From Pyrococcus sp. NA2 (GTDB taxonomy: Archaea; Methanobacteriota_B; Thermococci; Thermococcales; Thermococcaceae): a stretch of 64,000 bases of DNA. Both the position numbers and the translations under genes were made by a program. Below are positions 8,751 through 18,556 of this stretch, piece after piece. Every line of letters starts with the position of its first letter. Positions within the stretch are counted from its first letter, which is position 1. The DNA lies in assembly GCF_000211475.1 (NCBI RefSeq), contig NC_015474.1:682001-746000 (forward strand), read 5' to 3'. Below the pieces are notes generated by a model. The model was not told where the DNA came from, made no database searches, and saw only the letters and a program-made list of their open reading frames with translations.

Positions 8751-9773
8751 CATTATCACCGCATTTCCTTCTCTCAAAATCCTATAGCTTGCAAATTTTG
8801 AATCTTTTGCCAATTTCATTAGGGTTTCCTTGAACTTCTCGGCGATAATCGGAGAGGAAAATTCAATCCTCCATAAGACTCTCGTTCCATTCATTAAAAC
8901 TACCCTGTCTCCTTCCCAAGCCCTGGCTATAGATAAAGAGCTTTCCCAGTTATTTACCCTCAAGGAAATCAGAAATACATAATAGGCACCAAGGGTATCT
9001 TCGAATTCTCCCTTAACATTGAGTTTAACGCTCTTAGGCCTCCAACCTTTCAGGTACAATTCTGGAAACATGACCACTTTAGTTGAGGTGGGAGTGTTAT
9101 TGTAAGCTGAGTTGACGAGCTTCCATCCACCTCTCTTATATAAGAACTCCACAAACTTATCTCCAAATACGTAGGGAAAAGCATTAAGACTCCAGAATAA
9201 ATCTCGCCTTGAAATATTCTTTATCTTGATTATTCTGATTCCATGTCTAATACAGAAAATATCGGCAACCAAATCAGCGTCACCCTCAATGAGGGCTTCA
9301 AAGGCAAGCCTCTCATCTAAGCTCATCTTTTCCTTTTTATTCCTCACTAACCTCTGCTGAAGGACATGCGTTAATTCATGGGCAGTTGCCCTAAGAGCTA
9401 TGTCCCCCGAGGCTAGGAAGTTCTCCCTTATTATGTAGACCCTAGAGCCTACAGTTGCGGCTATCCAGTTTGCTGTGTTTTCCCTGGTTTCCCTGAATAG
9501 TGTTTTCTCGGGAGGCAAGAGGAAGGTCACTTTGTACACTATTTCCCTCATCTTCATTTCTTTGGTAGGAGCTGGAGGTGAAAACAACAACTTAGCCTCG
9601 TCCCTCGTTATTATTATGAACTTTGGCTCTTGGAGAGGTTTAAGCCCTCTTATCTCTTCTACTTCCTTTTCTATGGTCTTTATCTTTTTAAGAACTGAGT
9701 CTGGGGAAGATATAGTCGAAAGGGATTGGAAGATCAAGATGAAGATAAAGAAAATCAAAACAACCCTTTTCAT
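8721..9773 (-). CDS. Secreted zinc metallopeptidase-like protein
   Basis: The 350-residue protein begins with a signal peptide (MKRVVLIFFIFILIFQSLS), so it should act outside the membrane or anchored to it. It carries a zincin motif, HELTHVLQQ, near residue 130. A glutamate-containing EALIEGDAD segment about 35 residues later could supply the third zinc ligand, as in gluzincins. I cannot place it in a named peptidase family. The ATG follows the end of psmB by only six bases and uses a GTGAATAGGA site inside that gene, so the two are probably co-transcribed. A C/D sRNA is encoded antisense to its final codons. Confidence 0.68.
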   Translation of the reverse strand: MKRVVLIFFIFILIFQSLSTISSPDSVLKKIKTIEKEVEEIRGLKPLQEPKFIIITRDEAKLLFSPPAPTKEMKMREIVYKVTFLLPPEKTLFRETRENTANWIAATVGSRVYIIRENFLASGDIALRATAHELTHVLQQRLVRNKKEKMSLDERLAFEALIEGDADLVADIFCIRHGIRIIKIKNISRRDLFWSLNAFPYVFGDKFVEFLYKRGGWKLVNSAYNNTPTSTKVVMFPELYLKGWRPKSVKLNVKGEFEDTLGAYYVFLISLRVNNWESSLSIARAWEGDRVVLMNGTRVLWRIEFSSPIIAEKFKETLMKLAKDSKFASYRILREGNAVIMWAQVKPPSS

Positions 9774-9779
9774 TCCTAT

Positions 9780-10373
9780 TCACAGCTTTACAAATTCTTC
9801 TCTCATTCCATCCTTAGTGATAGTCATGACCTGAACCTTCTTGCTTCCAGTATAAACGTCTCTTGAACCGGCAGCCTTAATGGCCTTTATAGCTAGATCT
9901 TTTGCCTTTTCAATTCCCAGGTTCTTCCTATACCCCTCTTCTAAGATGGCAAGGGCAAAGGGCGTTCCTGAGCCAGTTGCGGTATAATCTTCAAATATCA
10001 ATCCACCAAGAGGGTCCAAATTCGCGATTGTCGGTTCTTCAACGTAACCTCCAATGATTATCTGAACTAAATATGGGAACCATCTGTTCTCGTTAAGTAT
10101 ATTGCTAAGAAGGTTTGCCATTGCCTTCGTGCTCATCGGTCTTCCCCAAGTGAATTGATAATACCTTGCCTCTGCCTCAAGAATTCTCGCTATCATCTGG
10201 ACATCTCCAACGCTTCCCGCAGTCGTTATGGCAATTCTATCTGTTATTGGGATTATCTTCCTTATATTCAAGGTCTCGACCATGTGATCAAGTGAAGCTT
10301 GAGTATCAGCGGCGAGTATTACCCCATCTTTAACTCTGATTCCTACGGTTGTTGTTCCAGTCTTTCTGTTCAT
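9780..10373 (-). CDS. psmB: Proteasome beta subunit, catalytic type
   Basis: Forms the catalytic inner rings of the 20S proteasome. After a short propeptide (MNRKTG) the protein continues [17 protein letters not shown], so the N-terminal threonine nucleophile is Thr7. The conserved Asp and Lys of the active site lie in AADTQAS and LNIRKI, and the GSGTPFA and SRDVYTGS segments are typical. Translation from an upstream ATG at 10430 would add 19 unrelated residues. The ATG at 10373, four bases after GGGTGA, is the better start and gives 197 aa. It is divergent from tldD, and the zincin gene follows in the same direction. Confidence 0.95.
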   Translation of the reverse strand: MNRKTGTTTVGIRVKDGVILAADTQASLDHMVETLNIRKIIPITDRIAITTAGSVGDVQMIARILEAEARYYQFTWGRPMSTKAMANLLSNILNENRWFPYLVQIIIGGYVEEPTIANLDPLGGLIFEDYTATGSGTPFALAILEEGYRKNLGIEKAKDLAIKAIKAAGSRDVYTGSKKVQVMTITKDGMREEFVKL

Positions 10374-10442
10374 CTTCTCACCCTCGAGACTCTTTCCCCC
10401 ATCATTTTTAATACCTTTTCCTAAATGCATTTGGGATGCAAT

Positions 10443-11807
10443 GTGTTCGATAACGTGTTAAAAATATTTGAAAGATATCAAAATCTGGACGAGATAAAGT
10501 TCATGGACATGAGGATTGAGAGGATAAAGTTTACGGACATTAGAATTGAGAATGAAGATATTGGAAGTCTTGAGAGTAATGAGGAGATAGGAATTGGGGT
10601 GAGAGTTCTAATCAAGGGATGGGGATTTGCCTCTACGAATGACATATCCAAGGTTGAAGATGTTATTAAGATGGCGATAAAGATGGCTCGAACTTCAAGT
10701 GCCGAGATTTCTCTTTCATCTCATGACCCAATAGTGGATACCGTTGAAGTTAAACAAGAAATCAATTTACTTGACGTTGACTTAGAGGAGAAGGTGAGGT
10801 TGGGCATTGAGATCACAAAGAGCATGGATGGGGAGAAAATTAAGACAAGGAAATTCTCATACTCGGATATCATCGTTGAGAAAACATATCTGAACTCTGA
10901 AGGGAGCCACATAGAGGTTAAGATTCCGAGGGTCTACTTTACCCTATCAGCGGTAGCTAAATCTGGGGAGATGATGCAGAACTACTGGAAGAGTTTCGGT
11001 GGAACTGGAGGATGGGAGATAGTTGAAGATGTTGATCCAATTAATTGGGCTGGAGTTGTCTCTAAAAAAGCTGTTTCGCTTCTTTCTGCAAGATCCCCTC
11101 CTTCAGGTAAGATGCCCGTTTTAATGGATCAGGAGTTGGCTGGAGTTTTTATTCATGAAGCTTTAGGCCATGCAGTGGAGGCCGATTCAGTGAAGCAGGG
11201 AGAAAGCATATTGGCAGGTATGTTGGGAAAAAGAATCGGGGTCAAAGGGTTAACGGTGGTTGACGATCCAACTTTACCTGGAAAGTTCGGTTCATACCCC
11301 TACGACGATGAGGGAATTCCTGGAAAGAGGGTTGAAATAGTTAAGGATGGTATTCTCGTGAATTATCTCACAGATAGGGAAACGTCAAGTTTCTTAAACC
11401 TTGAACCTAATGGCCATGGAAGGGCTCAGAATTATGCCCATGTTCCATTAGTTAGAATGTCCAACACATACATTGAGCCTGGGGATTGGAAATTCGAGGA
11501 GATCCTCGAGGAGATAAAGTTCGGTGTTTACATGATTGGGGATAAGGGAGGTCAAGTGGATGTTGCCAATGGAACGTTCATATTTGGAGCTAAAGAGGGA
11601 TATATCGTTGAAAACGGAGAAATTAAAGATCACATTAGGGATGTAAGCTTAAGTGGGAACATATTAGAGATTCTCAGGAATATAAAGGCAATTGGTAATG
11701 ATCTAAAGATTGAGTTTCCTGGCTTTTGCGGAAAAGGCCAGTGGGTTCCAGTTGATGATGGTAGTCCTCACGTACTAACGGAGGCCGTAGTGGGGGGATT
11801 GAAGTGA
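10443..11807 (+). CDS. tldD: TldD, metalloprotease subunit of TldD/TldE
   Basis: TldD pairs with TldE to degrade unfolded peptides and, in bacteria, to process microcin leaders. The zinc site is HEALGH at residues 238-242 or so, inside [13 protein letters not shown], followed by the conserved glycine-rich [18 protein letters not shown] block. The C-terminus carries the expected final metal ligand region (GFCGKGQ). An ATG at 10425 would lie upstream of the transcript start predicted from a TATA box near 10402-10413. I therefore choose the GTG at 10443, five bases after GGGATG. The protein is 454 aa. Its stop overlaps the tldE start by four bases, so the subunits are translationally coupled. 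Confidence 0.9.
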   Translation: MFDNVLKIFERYQNLDEIKFMDMRIERIKFTDIRIENEDIGSLESNEEIGIGVRVLIKGWGFASTNDISKVEDVIKMAIKMARTSSAEISLSSHDPIVDTVEVKQEINLLDVDLEEKVRLGIEITKSMDGEKIKTRKFSYSDIIVEKTYLNSEGSHIEVKIPRVYFTLSAVAKSGEMMQNYWKSFGGTGGWEIVEDVDPINWAGVVSKKAVSLLSARSPPSGKMPVLMDQELAGVFIHEALGHAVEADSVKQGESILAGMLGKRIGVKGLTVVDDPTLPGKFGSYPYDDEGIPGKRVEIVKDGILVNYLTDRETSSFLNLEPNGHGRAQNYAHVPLVRMSNTYIEPGDWKFEEILEEIKFGVYMIGDKGGQVDVANGTFIFGAKEGYIVENGEIKDHIRDVSLSGNILEILRNIKAIGNDLKIEFPGFCGKGQWVPVDDGSPHVLTEAVVGGLK

Positions 11808-13084
11808 TTGAAAATATTGAAGTACTTACTAAGATACTTGATGAACTGAATGTCGAGTGGGAAATTTACTGGGGAAGGGCCTCTTCTCTTACAATAAAAT
11901 TTAGGAAAATTAAAGACAAAAGAGAGGTTGAGAGGGGAACTTTTAGAGTTTCTAGTGGAATAGGCTTAAGAGTCCTTGTAAATGGTAGAGTCGGGTTCTC
12001 TTATGTTTCTGGATCGAAATTTAGCGAGAAAGATCTTCAAAATCTTGTGAGGAGGGCTTATAAGATTGCAAAGATTGCTGGATCAAATTATCCTGGTTTT
12101 CCTCAGCCAGGGAAATATCCAAAAGTTAGGGGTCTATACGATAAAAGGATTAGTAGCATTCAACCGGAGAGTTTAGTTGAGATTGGGATGAGCTTAATTG
12201 ATGTTGAGCAGAATGCAGAGGCTTCTATTTCTATCTCAGAAGGTGCCAGAGGGATTATTAATTCGAATGGAATAGAAGCAGAGGAAAAGGGAACTTCAAT
12301 ATCCTTTGGTACCTACATCTTTGAGAAGGGAAAGGGGAGTGGGGAACATTCTAAGACATTTAGATCATTGCCAAATTTGGAGAAAGAGATTGATAGGGTG
12401 AGAGAAATTGCTAGTTGGGAATTTGAGTTGAGCAAAAATGCCACCAAACTGAATGGATATGAGGGGGAGATAATATTCGAGCCAAAGGCTTTAATATCTT
12501 TACTTTCGCTGTTTCTGCCAAATGTCTCAGCAAAAAATGTCTACTTAAAAAGGAGCAGATTTGAGAAACTTGGCCTTATGGTTGCGTCTGAAAGCTTTAC
12601 AATGATTGATGATCCAACAATTGATGGTGGAATTGGAAGTTACAGTTTTGATGGAGAAGGCGTTCCAGGGAGAAGAAAGTACATCATAAGGGAGGGTATT
12701 TTGGAGTCCTTTCTCTCCGACCAGAAGTACGGCATGTTAATAGGAATGGAAAGTACTGGAAATGCCGTTAGAAGTTATGCTTCACAGCCTGAAATATCCA
12801 CTAGCAACCTGATAATTCCTCCGGGGAGCGAGGAATTCGAAGAGGGCGTGGTTGTAAGGAGCGTTTACGGTGAACACACTGCAAACCCCGTAACTGGAGA
12901 TTTCTCACTCAACATCGAGTTGGGGTATATCTTAAGAGGTGGTGATGTTGAGCCATTCAAAGGTAATATGATTGTTGGAAATGTATTCGAAATGTTAAGA
13001 AATATAACTGGAATTGGGAAAGAAGTTGAAATTTTAGATGATTTTATCTCACCAAAGGTTGCCATGCCCTCAAAGATTATTTAA
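11804..13084 (+). CDS. tldE: TldE/PmbA, non-catalytic partner of TldD
   Basis: A paralogue of TldD without the HExxxH zinc motif; at the equivalent point it reads EPKALISLLSLFL. It keeps the family core MIDDPTIDGGIGSYSFDGEG and the C-terminal GNVFEMLRNITGIGKEVE block shared with TldD. The two proteins form the heterodimeric protease in which TldE shapes the substrate channel. Translation starts at a GTG that overlaps the tldD stop (GTGA), which would keep subunit amounts equal. Length is 426 aa, normal for the family. Confidence 0.9.
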   Translation: MIENIEVLTKILDELNVEWEIYWGRASSLTIKFRKIKDKREVERGTFRVSSGIGLRVLVNGRVGFSYVSGSKFSEKDLQNLVRRAYKIAKIAGSNYPGFPQPGKYPKVRGLYDKRISSIQPESLVEIGMSLIDVEQNAEASISISEGARGIINSNGIEAEEKGTSISFGTYIFEKGKGSGEHSKTFRSLPNLEKEIDRVREIASWEFELSKNATKLNGYEGEIIFEPKALISLLSLFLPNVSAKNVYLKRSRFEKLGLMVASESFTMIDDPTIDGGIGSYSFDGEGVPGRRKYIIREGILESFLSDQKYGMLIGMESTGNAVRSYASQPEISTSNLIIPPGSEEFEEGVVVRSVYGEHTANPVTGDFSLNIELGYILRGGDVEPFKGNMIVGNVFEMLRNITGIGKEVEILDDFISPKVAMPSKII

Positions 13085-13136
13085 TATAGAAAGCTTAAAA
13101 ACTAACGAGAGAAAATAGGTCATTTGAGGGGTGAAT

Positions 13137-13763
13137 ATGAAAAGTAGGGACTTAAGTGACTTGTTCAAAGTTGGTGAGACTGTGTTAGTTGAATACACTG
13201 GGACATCTAGACCGGAATTGTTTCTCTACCACTTAGTTACAAGTTCAGGACTTCCAGTAGTGATTGACGATGTGCTCGACACATATTACGAATTTTATAC
13301 GAGGTTGAAAGTTAGCGGAGTTGATGTAACACCTTTGGAAGATGTTAGGGTTATAAAGATGGGAGGAACTAGGGATGTAGGGAAAGTCCTTGGGAGGCTC
13401 AACATCAGTAAGTATATAATAAGCGAAAAGGAGTACATGGCAATAATTAAGCAAATAGGTGAGTACCCATTTCTTAACCCAGTTCTAGGTGTGCATAAAC
13501 TTGTGCTCCTTGGAAACATCTTGGAGAACATGAACATAGTTAAGATGGTTTCAAACTATGTTGGGAACAAGGAGAGGGTAGCATTTTACTTCATAAATAA
13601 GAACGTAATTCTGAAACACTCTCCCCCACTTTTAGACCTGTTGGAGGAGGTTGCTACCTCTGTAATTGAGGTCACTGATTCTGGAATTATAGTTAAGAAA
13701 TCTATAAAAAACGGAGCTGGAGGGAAGATAATCTCTCTGTTCCTCAATCAAGACTCTAGATGA
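13137..13763 (+). CDS. DUF257 family protein, Thermococcales-specific
   Basis: The 208-residue protein belongs, from its opening SDLFKVGETVLVEYTGTSRPELFLYHLV, to the DUF257 family found as multiple paralogues in Pyrococcus and Thermococcus. The alternation of hydrophobic strands and helices suggests a RecA-like or Rossmann-like fold, but no Walker motif is visible. No biochemical role is known to me. AGGGGTGAAT directly precedes the ATG at 13137 and is preferred over an in-frame GTG at 13131. The gene stands alone after tldE. Its last 16 bases overlap the convergent membrane-protein gene. Confidence 0.72.
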   Translation: MKSRDLSDLFKVGETVLVEYTGTSRPELFLYHLVTSSGLPVVIDDVLDTYYEFYTRLKVSGVDVTPLEDVRVIKMGGTRDVGKVLGRLNISKYIISEKEYMAIIKQIGEYPFLNPVLGVHKLVLLGNILENMNIVKMVSNYVGNKERVAFYFINKNVILKHSPPLLDLLEEVATSVIEVTDSGIIVKKSIKNGAGGKIISLFLNQDSR

Positions 13764-14320
13764 ACCCTTTTTATAACTGGAGCTGCCACAAATATGTCAA
13801 CTGCCGTCTGTATCGTATTTGGCAATGCAATCGCAAGCCAGAAGGGCACCTTTGTCATTTCTTCCACTATCCTAATAACATCATGTCTGGAGGTTATCTC
13901 ATAGCCTAGCATCTTTAGAAAGAGTGGAAGGGCGAAGTAATAGTTGAGGATTATCATTAGGACATCCCTTATGATGCTCGCAAATAGGAATGCTAGGAGA
14001 AAGTACGTTATTCCTGGTCTCCCCGTTAATCTCTTGGAGATTTCAAGTCCGAGAAGTACGGATAATGTTGCGAAGAACTTCATTGTTGGGCCTATTCCAA
14101 GGGTGTTTGGGCCCGAGATTATGAATAGACCTAATGTCATTGCAACCAATCCAAAGAGTCCAGCCTTAAATCCCAATATAAGGTAGAGGGCTATTATTGG
14201 AACTGCAACCAAATCTATGTTCATTCCCCATGGAGTCCTAACCTTTAAAGGTAGTATCTCCAGTATGAGACTTAACGCAACCATCACAGCAGTAAATGCT
14301 ATTAACCTTGCCCTGCTCAT
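13748..14320 (-). CDS. ECF transporter substrate-binding (S) component-like membrane protein
   Basis: A 190-residue hydrophobic protein with five or six predicted helices. The N-terminus (MSRARLIAFTAVMVALSLILEILP) and the overall pattern resemble S components of energy-coupling-factor vitamin transporters of the riboflavin/folate/queuosine type, which bind a vitamin and share an ATPase module encoded elsewhere. I cannot predict the substrate. No ATPase or T-component genes lie nearby. GGTGATGAG precedes the ATG. It is convergent with, and slightly overlaps, the DUF257 gene, and is divergent from the cysteine desulfurase across about 100 bp. Confidence 0.6.
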   Translation of the reverse strand: MSRARLIAFTAVMVALSLILEILPLKVRTPWGMNIDLVAVPIIALYLILGFKAGLFGLVAMTLGLFIISGPNTLGIGPTMKFFATLSVLLGLEISKRLTGRPGITYFLLAFLFASIIRDVLMIILNYYFALPLFLKMLGYEITSRHDVIRIVEEMTKVPFWLAIALPNTIQTAVDIFVAAPVIKRVHLES

Positions 14321-14425
14321 CTCATCACCATGTTTCAGTTTTGAAATGAATATTTAAATTATATGTTCCAAAATTAGAACAAAAAATGTTAGAATCTACC
14401 CTCAAACTCTCGTGAGGTGGTCTTG

Positions 14426-15634
14426 GTGAAGATTCCTGAAGATGTTAGAAAGGACATTCCCCTCACTCAAGAGGTCATATACTTCGATAATACTGCAACG
14501 TCACTAACGCCAAGGCCCGTAATAGAGGCCATGAATGAGTACTATCTTAAATATAGGGCAAACGTTCATAGGGGAGTTCACAGATTATCTCAGCTTGCAA
14601 CTCAAAAATATGAAGAGGCTAGGAAGATAGTTGCTGATTTCATAAATGCTAAGTTTGAGGAGATTGCATTCACAAAAAACACAAGTGAGAGTTTAAATCT
14701 TGTCGCCTTGGGATTGGAGCATATGTTTAAGAAGGGGGACAAAATAGTTACAACTCCCTATGAACATCATTCCAACCTGTTACCATGGCAGAGACTGGCC
14801 AAGAGGAAGGGAGTTAAGCTTGAGTTCATAGAAGGGGACGACGAGGGTAATCTTGATTTGGCAGATGCGGAAAAGAAGATCAAGGGTGCAAAACTCGTTG
14901 CCGTTCAACACGTTTCCAATGCCCTCGGAGTCATTCACGAGGTGGAAGAGCTTGGAAAGCTAGCCAAGGAGGAGGGTGCGATATTTGTAGTCGACGCTGC
15001 ACAGAGCGTTGGACACATGGAAGTCGATGTTAAAAAATTGCATGCGGATTTCCTGGCATTCTCTGGACATAAAGGGCCTATGGGGCCAACGGGAATAGGA
15101 GTCCTCTATATCAACGAGGAGTTCTTTGAGACGTTTGATCCTCCCCTCATAGGCGGTGGGACTATAGAGGATGTTGAGCTATGTTGCTACAAGCTTACTG
15201 AACCACCAGAGAGATTCGAGGCTGGAACTCCAAATATAGGTGGAGCAATAGGTCTAGCAGCTGGTATAAAGTATATAGAGAGGATAGGGCTTGATAAGAT
15301 AGAGAAGCAGGAAAGGAAGCTCGTCAAGAGAACTACTGAAGGTCTAGATGAGCTCGAAATTCCATGGTATGGGCCCAGAAATTTAGATAAGCACGCTGGA
15401 GTCGTCAGCTTTAACGTTCCTCCTCTCCATCCGCATGATGTTGCCTCAGTTTTGGATGAGCACAAGATAATGGTCAGGAGCGGTCATCACTGTGCCTTGC
15501 CGGTAATGAAGAGACTTAAGATCAATGGAACGGTGAGGGCTTCATTCCATGTCTATAATAGCCTAGAAGAAGTTGAAACTTTCCTGGGAGTCCTTGAAGA
15601 TCTTGTTAAATCTCTAAGAGCTCAAAGACTTTAG
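14426..15634 (+). CDS. Cysteine desulfurase, SufS/CsdA type
   Basis: PLP-dependent enzyme that removes sulfur from cysteine for Fe-S cluster and thio-cofactor synthesis. The PLP lysine lies in [11 protein letters not shown] near residue 215. The catalytic cysteine is in RSGHHCALP near residue 355, in the short tight loop typical of the SufS subgroup. The opening [12 protein letters not shown] and the aspartate-containing VVDAAQS also match. An upstream GTG at 14417 is possible, but GAGGTG lies six bases before the GTG at 14426, giving [15 protein letters not shown] (402 aa). The 3' end overlaps the convergent HAD gene by 29 bases. No suf scaffold genes adjoin it here. Confidence 0.92.
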   Translation: MKIPEDVRKDIPLTQEVIYFDNTATSLTPRPVIEAMNEYYLKYRANVHRGVHRLSQLATQKYEEARKIVADFINAKFEEIAFTKNTSESLNLVALGLEHMFKKGDKIVTTPYEHHSNLLPWQRLAKRKGVKLEFIEGDDEGNLDLADAEKKIKGAKLVAVQHVSNALGVIHEVEELGKLAKEEGAIFVVDAAQSVGHMEVDVKKLHADFLAFSGHKGPMGPTGIGVLYINEEFFETFDPPLIGGGTIEDVELCCYKLTEPPERFEAGTPNIGGAIGLAAGIKYIERIGLDKIEKQERKLVKRTTEGLDELEIPWYGPRNLDKHAGVVSFNVPPLHPHDVASVLDEHKIMVRSGHHCALPVMKRLKINGTVRASFHVYNSLEEVETFLGVLEDLVKSLRAQRL

Positions 15635-16304
15635 GCAACTCTTTAATGTTTGGAATCTCAAATCCCCTCTCCTCAATCTTTTTAACTTCATTTCCATCAT
15701 AGTTTATCCATACAGCCCACATTCCAGCTCTTCTAGCACCTTGATAGTCTTCAGCATACGTATCCCCAACGTGCAATGCCTCTTCAGGCTTAACATTGAA
15801 GGCTTTGAACACTTTCTCGAACATCTCTCTCCTTGGCTTATAGCTTAACACCTCATCGGCAAAGAAAGTTTTATCTATGAACTCCATGAGTCTGAATCTC
15901 TCAAGGAGCAACCTTGTGTACGAGCCTGGCCAAAACATCACGTTTCCCAGAACGGCACTCTTAAGCCCATGTTCTTTAGTTAACCTTAGAACATCGAGAG
16001 CTCCGTCTAGAACTAACCTCTCGTCAACGTTTAGAACTGCTCTTGCGGTTGCCCTCTTCACTATCTCAATGTCAATGTCAAGTTTCTCTGCTAGCATTTC
16101 TTGACTTCCAGTTAAAACTCTTCTCGGATCTTCAGATGCTTGGGCCCTTAACTTCTTTAATTCATTCCTTACGTCGATGACTGCATTAACAACATCGGCA
16201 ACGCATAGTCCTGAGATCTTTGCCAATTGGTAGGAGAACTCGTCTAACATTAAGTTCAAGTCTAGCAAGGTGTTCCAAACATCAAATGTTATCAGTTTAA
16301 TCAT
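15606..16304 (-). CDS. HAD-superfamily hydrolase
   Basis: A 232-residue member of the haloacid dehalogenase superfamily, likely a small-molecule phosphatase. Motif I reads FDVWNTL with the nucleophile Asp8. The usual general-acid Asp two residues on is replaced by Trp, a change seen in some archaeal HAD proteins that may alter or slow the chemistry. Motif II is LGNVMFW, the motif III lysine lies in SYKPRREMF, and motif IV is [17 protein letters not shown]. The start ATG overlaps the stop of the preceding SLOG gene (ATGA), so it is the third cistron of a coupled operon with the S2P protease. Confidence 0.8.
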   Translation of the reverse strand: MIKLITFDVWNTLLDLNLMLDEFSYQLAKISGLCVADVVNAVIDVRNELKKLRAQASEDPRRVLTGSQEMLAEKLDIDIEIVKRATARAVLNVDERLVLDGALDVLRLTKEHGLKSAVLGNVMFWPGSYTRLLLERFRLMEFIDKTFFADEVLSYKPRREMFEKVFKAFNVKPEEALHVGDTYAEDYQGARRAGMWAVWINYDGNEVKKIEERGFEIPNIKELPKVFELLEI

Positions 16305-16813
16305 CTCGATCCCCTCCCAATTTCAAGTGCCAACTCAGCAGCTTCCTCAGGATCCTCCGTAAAGATAACCCTGGTAATCCTTTTGTGATCAAAATAACCG
16401 TCTTTGGCCAATTCCTCTAATCTATCACTTGGATATCCAGTTCCTGTTACCACTATCACAGGGACTCCAAGATTGTATGCCATTAAAGCCTCTATCATCG
16501 TTCCAACTCCTCCCCCAAGAACAACTAGCACATCCGCGGACTCTATAAGGATCCCACTCCTCTCCACTGGGTTCATTCCAGTTTTGACCCTCACAACGTT
16601 AAATTCATTTCCTTGGTCTGAGTATGGTAAAATTCCCACGACTATTCCTCCTCTCTTTCTGAATTCTTCACTTACAACCTTCATTATTCCTCCCCTTCCT
16701 CCGGTTAACAGGATAACATCTGTGGGAAGGGCTCTTGCAAATCTTCTTGCCTTTTCGATGGCCTTCTCTAGTGGCCTTTCATCGCTCGAGCCCGCTATAG
16801 CAACATGAATCAT
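16301..16813 (-). CDS. SLOG/LOG-like Rossmann protein (TIGR00725-type)
   Basis: The 170-residue protein has the nucleotide-binding signatures of the SLOG superfamily: [17 protein letters not shown] near residue 40 and [16 protein letters not shown] near residue 98. The second corresponds to the PGGxGTxxE motif of cytokinin-activating LOG enzymes, with Pro replaced by Leu. Relatives cleave or bind nucleotides and cytokinin-like ribotides, but archaeal members of this subgroup have no established substrate that I know. It sits between an intramembrane protease and a HAD phosphatase, with ATGA overlaps on both sides. The three are probably co-expressed. Confidence 0.75.
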   Translation of the reverse strand: MIHVAIAGSSDERPLEKAIEKARRFARALPTDVILLTGGRGGIMKVVSEEFRKRGGIVVGILPYSDQGNEFNVVRVKTGMNPVERSGILIESADVLVVLGGGVGTMIEALMAYNLGVPVIVVTGTGYPSDRLEELAKDGYFDHKRITRVIFTEDPEEAAELALEIGRGSR

Positions 16814-17949
16814 CCTACAAACCCCCTAATGGCAGGTATTAGGTTTATACCAAGGAGAATTAAGGATAGGATCATTATTGAATACCCTAAAAGCCTTCCA
16901 AACTTTGGAGAAGCTTCCGTTAGCGTGTCTATTAGCATTCTTCCCCCATCCAGGGGAATCACGGGAAGTAGATTCATGAGGCCCACGCCAAAGTTCAGAA
17001 CATATATCCAGTAGAACGTTGAAAATAATACCATTAACCCATCTTTGAATCCTATCTTGGACACAAAATTCTGAGTTGGATATATTCCTATGAATCCTTT
17101 TCCTGGAATTTTGGGGTGTTGTCCTAAGATTAGGGTTATGTTGACGATCTTATTCTCTCTCAGGATTGTTAAGGTTATTTTATCTCCTGGCTTTGTTTTG
17201 TTCATGAAGTTCATGAACTCTTCTAATGTCTTAATCGGTTCTCCATTTATCCCAACTATAACGTCTCCAGGATTTAGAACGCCATACGCTGGGCTTCCCT
17301 CTATGACACCTCTTATCTCAACTCCCTGGGGCTCAAATGCAAGGGCTATCCCGTTAATTATCAATAGGGAAATTAGGGCCACAATCATGTTGGCAAAACT
17401 TCCGGCTCCGAATATCCTGAGCCTCGTTCTAAGTGGAGCCTTTTTCAGCAGGTCTTCATCGGGTTCAACGAAGGCTCCTGGGAGAATTATAAAGAGTAGC
17501 AAACCAACTGATTTCAATGGGATATTTTCGGCCCTAGCAACGAATCCATGGCTTAGTTCATGGACAATTATCAGAACTGTAAGGCCTATCAATCCATAGA
17601 TCAACGGAATTGTAACTCCTGGGATTACAAGTTGTACAGATGGCATTTGAATCTTTTCAACGGGGCTTATTATTTTATAGGCCTGCTTTGCAAAGTAATA
17701 CAGTATAAATCCCATTCCTCCGAATCCAACTACAATCCCAAGATCCCCATAAATCTTCCAAAATTTTCTATGCCTTTGACCCACACGATCGATGAAATTA
17801 AGGAACTTCTTCGTCCTCCATACTATTTGAAAAGGGGCAATTTCTATGCTCTCTCTCCCTTTAAGCAAGGTTTCTCCTATTAATCCAATGATCAGCCAGA
17901 ATCCCACTATCGCTAGGATTGCATAGAGTAATGTAGCCAAGCTTCTCAC
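16810..17949 (-). CDS. Site-2 protease family intramembrane metalloprotease with PDZ domain
   Basis: An M50 zinc protease that cleaves transmembrane segments. The active-site helix carries HELSHGFVA near residue 130, and the second ligand region is LLPVIPLDGGRML near residue 330. A PDZ domain lies between them (EGSPAYGVLNPGDVIVGING), as in RseP-type proteases. Several hydrophobic segments flank these. The GTG at 17949 is used here. A TTG at 17940, five bases after GGTGA, would remove three residues and is a real alternative. It is the first gene of the S2P-SLOG-HAD operon. The substrate is unknown; membrane-tethered regulators are the family's usual targets. Confidence 0.88.
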   Translation of the reverse strand: MRSLATLLYAILAIVGFWLIIGLIGETLLKGRESIEIAPFQIVWRTKKFLNFIDRVGQRHRKFWKIYGDLGIVVGFGGMGFILYYFAKQAYKIISPVEKIQMPSVQLVIPGVTIPLIYGLIGLTVLIIVHELSHGFVARAENIPLKSVGLLLFIILPGAFVEPDEDLLKKAPLRTRLRIFGAGSFANMIVALISLLIINGIALAFEPQGVEIRGVIEGSPAYGVLNPGDVIVGINGEPIKTLEEFMNFMNKTKPGDKITLTILRENKIVNITLILGQHPKIPGKGFIGIYPTQNFVSKIGFKDGLMVLFSTFYWIYVLNFGVGLMNLLPVIPLDGGRMLIDTLTEASPKFGRLLGYSIMILSLILLGINLIPAIRGFVG

Positions 17950-18000
17950 CGTTGGGATGATTATTTAAGTATCCTTTTAAGGATTCAGTTGGTGGTTGCC

Positions 18001-18504
18001 ATGAACGTAAAGGAAATTCATGAATTTTTGAACAAGATGTGGGGCATTGTGTTTGAGATCAGAGAGGAATTGAAAGAAGAGCTAAAGGATTTTGAAGTTG
18101 AGGAAGTTGGGGAGATCTTTAATGCATACATTTACATTGATGGAAAGTGGGAGGAGATGAAATACCCTCATCCAGCATTTACGATAAGACCAGGAGGAGA
18201 AGTAGGGGCCACTCCTCAGGGGCTTTACTTCGTATTTGCCTTCCCTAAGGATGAACTAAAGAGAGAGTTCATTGAAGAGTTCGTAAGATCCTTCGAGAGG
18301 GCATTCATATATGGCATGGAAAACTTCCTGGAAGACTTCTATAATTATGAGAATCCGAGGAACGTCAATGAAATATGGAATTCCATTATGAAAAGTAATG
18401 AGGAGATTATTAACTTCGAGGTGGATCTTGATTTTGATAAAGAAGAGTTAAAACGTGAACTTAGTAAGTTTGTTAAGATTGCAAGGAAATTTGGTCTCCT
18501 CTGA
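18001..18504 (+). CDS. Conserved archaeal protein of unknown function (DUF3201-like)
   Basis: A 167-residue cytosolic protein that is strongly acidic and helical at both ends. The middle is conserved-looking and rich in Pro and Gly (YPHPAFTIRPGGEVGATP, then LYFVFAFPKDEL). I believe it matches the small archaeal family DUF3201, but this is from memory. No catalytic motif is visible. A TTG at 17989 is in frame, but GGTGGT lies immediately before the ATG at 18001 and a TATA element (TTATTTAAG, 17961-17969) puts the transcript start near 17992. It is divergent from the S2P protease. Confidence 0.6.
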   Translation: MNVKEIHEFLNKMWGIVFEIREELKEELKDFEVEEVGEIFNAYIYIDGKWEEMKYPHPAFTIRPGGEVGATPQGLYFVFAFPKDELKREFIEEFVRSFERAFIYGMENFLEDFYNYENPRNVNEIWNSIMKSNEEIINFEVDLDFDKEELKRELSKFVKIARKFGLL

Positions 18505-18556
18505 CAGGTTAACTTTAAATATCAGGATTTAACCAGTGGGGTTCAAGGGATAGCTA

